Positions 58,531 to 64,000 of a DNA stretch of 64,000 nt are shown one piece after another. Source of the stretch: Hygrocybe punicea (lineage: Eukaryota; Basidiomycota; Agaricomycetes; Agaricales; Hygrophoraceae); the NCBI GenBank assembly GCA_963556145.1, contig OY744471.1:4209590-4273589 (forward strand), given 5' to 3'. Within the stretch, counting starts at the first letter, position 1; each line of letters opens with the position of its first letter. A program made the translations under genes and the position numbers. The notes under the pieces were generated by a model that saw only the letters and a list, made by a program, of their open reading frames with translations, made no database searches and was not told where the DNA came from.

Positions 58531-59105
58531 AGGACCCCCGATTATCTCTACCAAGGCCAGATCACAAAAACTCGAATTTTGATTTTCATGTCCGGATAAA
58601 AAATGGCCAATTTTGGCCAATTTTGTCTGGACTTTGATCTGGCCTGCCAATTTCAGTAAATTTTGTCCGGATTAGCGATCTAGCCTACTAGGAAGGCGGA
58701 ATTTCATACTTCTTGGATCCTTGGTGTAGATTCATGAACATCTTGGTGTTCTCCACCGAAAGCGAAATGTTACCTTTAGATCAAGATTTCACACCAGATT
58801 GGAGATTCAGTAGACAGAGGATTGAGATTGAGGGTAACAAAGCATAATGCTTCGTTTGCATGCGAGCTGTGACCTCCGGGATGGCTCGAAATTAATTATT
58901 AATCAATTAAAATTTCTTGCAATGTCCCCTTGTCCGGATTTCTAACTGGCCTCAGGTAGCTGGGGGTCTCCCTGTCCGGACTTTGGAACTGGCATTTTTG
59001 CCACCTGGAGCGGTTTTGTCCGGACTTTACCCTGGCATTTTGTGCTAAAACCTCAAAATTTGTCCGGATTTTGATCTGGCCTTAGTAGAGATAATCGGGG
59101 GTCCT
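58531..59105. mobile_element. 575-bp MITE with 8-bp duplication
   Basis: Inverted ends AGGACCCCCGATTATCTC with similarity continuing through GGCCAGATC, and exact duplication of CTGATAGC at 58523-58530 and 59106-59113. The interior repeats the words TTGTCCGGA and GATCTGGC on either strand many times. The ends differ from the TAGTGT family, so it belongs to another 8-bp-duplicating family. Confidence 0.9.
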
Positions 59106-60308
59106 CTGATAGCTCGGAGGCGGTTCGTTGTCTCCATTATCATTAGTTCGTAGCATTGCCTCAAGTCGCACCACTTGGGCTCTCAGTGTTGCCAATTCCT
59201 GTTTCATTTCAGAAGAGTCTGAACCGCCTGCATTGCCAATAGCATGTGTGCGCTGGGATTCCGCCACTCGTCTGGAAGCTTCCGCCTCGTGCACCGCAAG
59301 TTCCCGCCGCATTGCTTCTAGTTTACTGGTAGATGCCAGTCCATTTCCTTCCTGGGCTCCGCTGGCCGTTGTCGTATGTGATTGCGTAGGCGTGGGTTGC
59401 TTGAAGTGAGCCAATTCAAGAGCCATCGCTGTCTGAGGGACGATAGGATCTTCCACTGAAAAATCTCTTTTTTCCCGGATCCGACGACGTCCTCGGAAGC
59501 AAAAAACTATTATAGCCCCAAGCAAGGCCAACGCTGCAAGGGCCCCAACGACCCCGCCTCCTATTGCGGATCGTACGTTTGACGAATGTTGCGAAGTCGA
59601 GATCGATGGTGGCTCATCCGGCGTTGGGTCGACCGTTCCAGACGGTGTTATCTCGACCGTTCCGCTTGAAGGTGTAATCGTAGGTAAATCCTCAAACTCC
59701 TGCCTGGATAATATTGAGTTCGAATTTCCATCAGAAGCCAACCTAACCACCTACGTACGTGACTATGGCGAAATCAAATAACGCCAAGTTCGCAGTGACA
59801 TCTCCGGTGTCAGCGAGCGTGAGGCCGAGTGTGGGTGGTGTTTGCCAGCGATTCCTTTGAAAAAATGCTTTGCTGATACGTGAACTGTGGACAACAATTC
59901 TGATTTCCAAAGTGGGATTGATTATGAAGGTAGGTTCCCGCTACGGCACTATCAAGGATGAAACCGATTTGCGTGATATCGGACGTGTTACTTATAAGAG
60001 CGAAATAGACGTAGATTGCGACACCTGAATTCATCCTGTGAGACGCTGCAGACTTCATAGAACTTGGCACAAGTGATGTTTATAAACTTTGGTGGCTGTT
60101 TATCCACAGACCCGTCGTGCCAGGTGCCATCCAACATTTGGAAAGGATCAGGTTTGTACGAGCAGCAAGTGTCAACGTTGGCAGCAGTAACAGCATTCCA
60201 TTGGCCGCCGTATTGCAGTCCAGGATCACTGTCGTCGATTGTCTTATTGACAAGAAGCCCAGTGGTGAGATTGACCGACATCAGGACAACGAGTAATCCA
60301 CGTCGCAT
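59082..60308 (-). pseudogene. Secreted-domain single-pass membrane protein with apparent frameshift and transposon-derived C-terminus
   Basis: Exons on the minus strand: 60308-60088, 60035-59759 and 59703-59082. The protein has a signal peptide (MRRGLLVVLMSVNLTTG), an extracellular jelly-roll-like part (MLDGTWHDGSVDKQPP, then SGVAIYVYFALISNT and LALFDFAIVT), a Thr/Pro/Ser linker, one membrane segment (GALAALALLGAIIVFCF) followed by the basic stop-transfer RGRRRIREKR, and a cytoplasmic coiled coil. This architecture is common for mushroom surface proteins of unknown role. Inside exon 2, after LANTTHT (near 59835), the frame must skip one base to continue as LGLTLADTGDV, so this copy may be dead unless the base is a sequencing error. 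The last seven codons and the stop come from the MITE at 58531-59105. Confidence 0.7.
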
Positions 60309-60864
60309 GTTGGTGACGGGGAAGGAGAATACAGTGTTTCGTAATGAGATTGACGCACGACCGCCGACAACTTGGGGCAAGGGACCTGGCCATGGTCTTA
60401 TGCCTCGGGCCAAATTTCAAACTTGTCCTCGAAGTCACGGTTGTTACCATTTTGTTGTTTGATTGTTGGATTCAGACTCCGGCCGAAGCGTGTTCGTTCC
60501 CGTGATTGGAGTGGAGGAAATAACTTGAACAAACACAATGTCCAGATGTTTTTCTACTTCATCAGCTGGGCAGCACCCGGGCCCTCAAACATGTTCGTCT
60601 GCCCGATGAAACTATGCTCGCTCACCACGGAGTGAAGCAATGGGTTGGACTCGGATCAACTCCTGATTTTGCTGGAGAACCGCATATTCCGCGTCTATTC
60701 TTTGCTCGACAAATAAACATGTTGTGTACAATGCGGGAGGCGGTTCTTTTCATGCTACAACACAAACGGCATACCAATGCACCAAGACTTTCTCCGCTTC
60801 CACAATGCATCAGTATCTTATCACCTGCCAAAAAGAAGCCCGTTCTAAAAACATACCTCTCATG
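60309..60864. other. Gap with a duplicated gene end
   Basis: A stretch of about 20 bases (CATGCTACAACACAAACGGC) found at the 3' end of the reductase gene (about 60862) occurs again at 60751, embedded in otherwise unrelated sequence. No gene recognised. Confidence 0.5.
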
Positions 60865-61960
60865 CTACAACACAAACGGCACGACCGCCTTCCTTTTCTT
60901 TGGATACTCTGGGAACTTGTCCAGATACCACTGATGGCCCCGGTACGCACGTGGAAGCATCACCAACACCTCGAAAACGACGAATATCCACGGCGGCGTG
61001 AACGTTTCTGGAACACAATCTCTCACCGTGGACCATAACGACATCAGGGAACCGGTGGGCGTAAGGGACGGCACCACCAAAGCCAGCGCAGGCACGGGCG
61101 CAGCAGCGAGAGCGAAGCCGAACCATTCAATCCATTCGCAGAGATAGTTTGGGTAGGAAATCCACTCGTATAGCAAGCCTTGCGGGATGCCGTAATATTC
61201 CCCGGACTCAGAACCTGTGGTTTTTTCTTTCTTCTTCGCTGTGGCCTTCCGGCGGATGTCCAGAAGCAGCTCGTCGTGCACGATGTTCCCTATGAACCCG
61301 GCGGCCCACAGGGCGACGCCAAAGACGAATAGTGGACGGGCGTACGCATCGGTGAGGAATACCTGGGCCGAGGGAGAGGAGAGGTATGCGCCCATAGTGG
61401 AGCCGTTGGCGAGATTGAACAATGCGCCTAAGAGGTTGATCATGATGTGAGAGTGTGAACGCGACGGTGTGCGTAGAGGTGATATGAGAGCTCGATTGGT
61501 GTAGTGTACGAGAAAGAGTACGGCTAGGAGAGTCGAGGGATGCGTCCAGGATGGCGTTGGAGTTCTGGAAGAGAAGGGGCTTGTGAGGAAGAAGTAGAGG
61601 AATGTCAGGGGAGAGACGAGTTCCATGTAGATCCAGGCATTTATCCCTGGATTGGAAGAAAGGTTCCATAGGTAAATTTCTCGAGGCAAGTTGAGGACCC
61701 ACCGTCTACCATGAATATGCTACGGTTGATCGGAGCGAAACGGCCAAAGGGTGCAACGATGAAGAAACCAAATGGGAAAGCAACAACAGATAACACGAAG
61801 AGGAATGCTCTAGCAGCTGCAACTAAGCGTCAGAATGGAAGCAGTGACAGGGGAAACTGGTTTTACTCGCCGTCATACCAGGCTTGTACGGTTAAGGTCA
61901 TGAGGAAGACGGATAGCGTACGAACATCCGAAACCACTGTAAATATTAAATATTTATATA
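60865..61960 (-). CDS. Steroid 5-alpha-reductase-family membrane protein
   Basis: The long last exon 61646-60865 and an upstream exon ending at 61703 join as MVDG plus INAWIYMELVSPLTF. Segments FGRFAPINRS, INAWIYMELVSP, HYTNRALISPLRTP, YEWISYPNYLCEWIEWFGFA and the C-terminal RAYRGHQWYLDKFPEYPKK are hallmarks of the 3-oxo-5-alpha-steroid 4-dehydrogenase family (NADPH-binding C-terminal region). Several membrane helices are evident. Fungal members reduce double bonds in sterol, polyprenol or very-long-chain acyl substrates in the endoplasmic reticulum; which one applies cannot be told. The 5' exons near 61960-61760 contain stops between open pieces, so the start is unresolved and damage cannot be excluded. 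Confidence 0.75.
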
Positions 61961-62131
61961 AATGAATAAAGGTTAAAATGAGCCATACCGAAGTTCGCTT
62001 TTATTTGAAATCCTTCCAGCGTAACCAGCTCCTTGGCTCCAGACCACTTTAGCGCCCTCAGGAGGGCCTTCGGCACGGTAACGACACTTTCCAAAATGAT
62101 CTACAACGTGTTGACTTTGACCTGAATCTGA

Positions 62132-64000
62132 ATGGATCCCATCAGCATTCTAACCAGCCTCACATCTATCGTCAGCTACCTCTCCGCCGTTGCTGGAAAA
62201 GTTACGCAAAATCGCGAGGAATGTCATCGTCTTGCGACCCACGCTGATACCGTTTTCAAACTCATCGAGTCCGAAATTACGGGTGATGTTGTAGCTCCAG
62301 CTCTTTTGGAGAGATTGGTGGTCTTGAGGAAGTGAGCTGGATTCAGGTATTTAATGTGTGTTGTGGGTTTTTCATTGATCAGTTGCGATTATTAGGACCC
62401 TGGTTGATCTGAACTCGACCCTCGACGACCTCTCTGAGCAGTCGACACTGAAGAAGATTCTCTGGCGAGATGACATTGCAGGTCAGATAGCAACAGCCTA
62501 CAAACATCTAAGCGAAGCAATTGAGATATTCAACGTAAGTCCTCATCGCCCTTTATCTCTGGTCGTGGGTTACCCACAATCAAAAACTAATGTTCTTCAG
62601 TTCGGAACAAAACTTGACATGCACAGAATCCAATCCGAACGCGAAGCAGCTCGAAATGCCGACACGAAACGGTTACATGCGAGGCTTTCCATGATCGAGC
62701 ATACAGATCACGAGATTCTTGAGGTTTGTATTCAATTTATGTATTGTAGATTTCATCGTTGGAGGTGCTCATGGAATAATTAGCACCTAGACATCCACAA
62801 GGTGCAAATGCAAGAAGCAATGCTGGCACTTCAAAAGGTTTGCACCCATACCACCCCCTCTCATCCTGTTCCGCCATAACTCGTTTCCCAGCGCTTTCTC
62901 ACACTCGAAGACGCTCTCCTTCGCGAATTCCTCCAGAAGGGCATGCACGCAATGCAGCGCCGTTCTGGCGCGGCTGTCTCGTCTTCCCTCAAGGACGTCC
63001 CCGACATGTTCGTCATCACCTCTTTCGACGTTGTCATCCACTATGATAAGAAAGTGGGCGAAGGAGGCTGCGGGCAGGTCTTTCTTGGGGAGTGGGGAGG
63101 GACGAAGGTTGCTGTGAAGGTTTTGGGTGGGGGTGTTCTGCCATTCGTGAGCATTGCTACTCTCCTAGCGTTCGTGCACTATACACTAAGTGAGAACTTT
63201 GTATGTCATAGATCTTCCAAAAGGAAATCGATGTCTGGAAACGTCTCCGACACCCAAACATCCTCCAATTCTTTGGTGCTTGCTCCATCGCTGATCCGCC
63301 TTTTATAGTATGTGCATTGAAGAGCCAGGGAGATGCCATGAATTTCTTGCATCATCATCCAGACGCAGATAGGTGTAGACTGGTCAGTATGGCACGAGAT
63401 TTTTTGGTCGGAACGTTGAAAAATCGGACAGGTATATGAAGCTTCATTAGGACTGAGGTATCTGCATCAGAATGAGGTTGTACATGGGGATCTGAAGGCT
63501 GTGGGTCAACCTTCCCCGCTCTCTGTTTTCGTGCCTAAACTGACATTACCAAACTGTACCAGTCCAACATCCTGATAGACGAACATGGGACTGCCTGTCT
63601 CTGTGACTTTGGACTATCCAAGATCCGTACACACACTACGACTGTCCTTGATCCTAATGCTGTTGAATGGGGGGACAAACACGGGACACCACGTTGGATG
63701 GCCCCCGAACAAATGTCCCTTGGAATCATCAACAAGATGACGGACATGTATAGTTTCGGAATGACGATGTACCAGGTCTGTCTCCAGTCCAAGTTCAGGC
63801 CTTGTGAATTTGTACATGCTGAGAAGAAATTTCCAGGTGTTCACGGGCTCCCCTCCGTTTGCTAATACCGTCGACAGTTACCTTTTCGCTGTCGTTGTTG
63901 ATCGCGGGATGAGACCTCCCCGTCCTTCTGAGCCTCATATTGTTGAAAGTGGTCTAGGTGATGAAATGTGGACGCTCATTGCGGAATGCTGGGCACAAGA
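62132..64000 (+). CDS. TKL-type protein kinase with MLKL-like N-terminal helical domain, cut by window end
   Basis: Nine exons join in phase: 62132-62331, 62396-62534, 62601-62723, 62784-62837, 62892-63146, 63212-63382, 63431-63500, 63563-63775 and 63837 to the window end. Residues 1-150 are helical (ILTSLTSIVSYLSAVAGKV, EECHRLATHADTVFKLI, IATAYKHLSEAIEIF) in the pattern of the MLKL/fungal four-helix domain that also starts many NLR-like proteins. The kinase follows from about residue 215: glycine loop GEGGCGQVF, VAVKVL with the catalytic Lys near 248, HPNILQFFGAC, catalytic loop VVHGDLKASNIL (HGD instead of HRD, common in this group), CDFGLSKI and PRWMAPEQ. All residues needed for catalysis are present. 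Intact as far as seen. Confidence 0.85.

Noticed and set aside
61208..61702. Minus-strand 164-codon frame overlapping the reductase exon
   Set aside because: It shares the region with the conserved reductase frame and has an Arg/Ser/His-rich composition of an out-of-frame shadow.

Overview
The window is nuclear DNA of a mushroom-forming basidiomycete (Agaricomycetes). This call rests on genes split by many short introns of about 50 bases with GT..AG borders, on transposase families typical of these fungi (KDZ with a CxC2 cysteine cluster, Plavaka, hAT, a Helitron with a C-terminal protease-like domain), and on several multicopy gene families that I recognise only from this group. No tRNA, rRNA or CRISPR array was seen.

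Layout. Host-like genes sit at the two ends: a truncated unknown gene (1-961), a secreted GH88-type glucuronyl hydrolase (1669-3278) and a decayed P-loop-family gene (3854-5990, minus) on the left; a single-pass membrane protein (59082-60308, minus), a steroid 5-alpha-reductase-family protein (60865-61960, minus) and a kinase with an MLKL-like N-terminal domain (62132 to window end, plus) on the right. The middle 53 kb is a nested transposon graveyard.

Nested elements, left to right: a 389-bp MITE (6141-6529); a 4.8-kb TIR element with a 998-residue transposase of a family I cannot name (6731-11540); a complete but dead hAT with 8-bp target duplication (11695-14488); a Plavaka gene cut short at 19163 with its divergent partner gene; a 170-bp satellite (19495-20440); a cassette of four genes in alternating orientation (20625-30481) that includes an OB-fold-like protein, an ATP-grasp-like protein and a 0.95-kb palindrome-rich array; a Helitron Rep/helicase gene (31546-39284); a KDZ transposase plus a ULP1-like protease (39265-44522); a gene with a homeodomain-like start split by a 1.3-kb hAT-like element full of CAG-type triplets (47382-50072); a 44-bp satellite (50447-51262); remnants of further multicopy families (51.7-54.6 kb); foldback and MITE insertions (54.8-59.1 kb).

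How it works together. Most transposon genes are inactivated by single in-frame stops, and all seven clear nonsense codons are TGA. The element boundaries are unusually readable: four elements have exact 8-bp duplications and one a 7-bp duplication, which gives the order of insertion. The part that looks least explained is the 19.5-30.5 kb cassette. Two different tandem arrays in it share the same inverted core (CGAACAC / GTGTTCG), and the genes between and beside them encode putative nucleic-acid-binding and ATP-grasp proteins.
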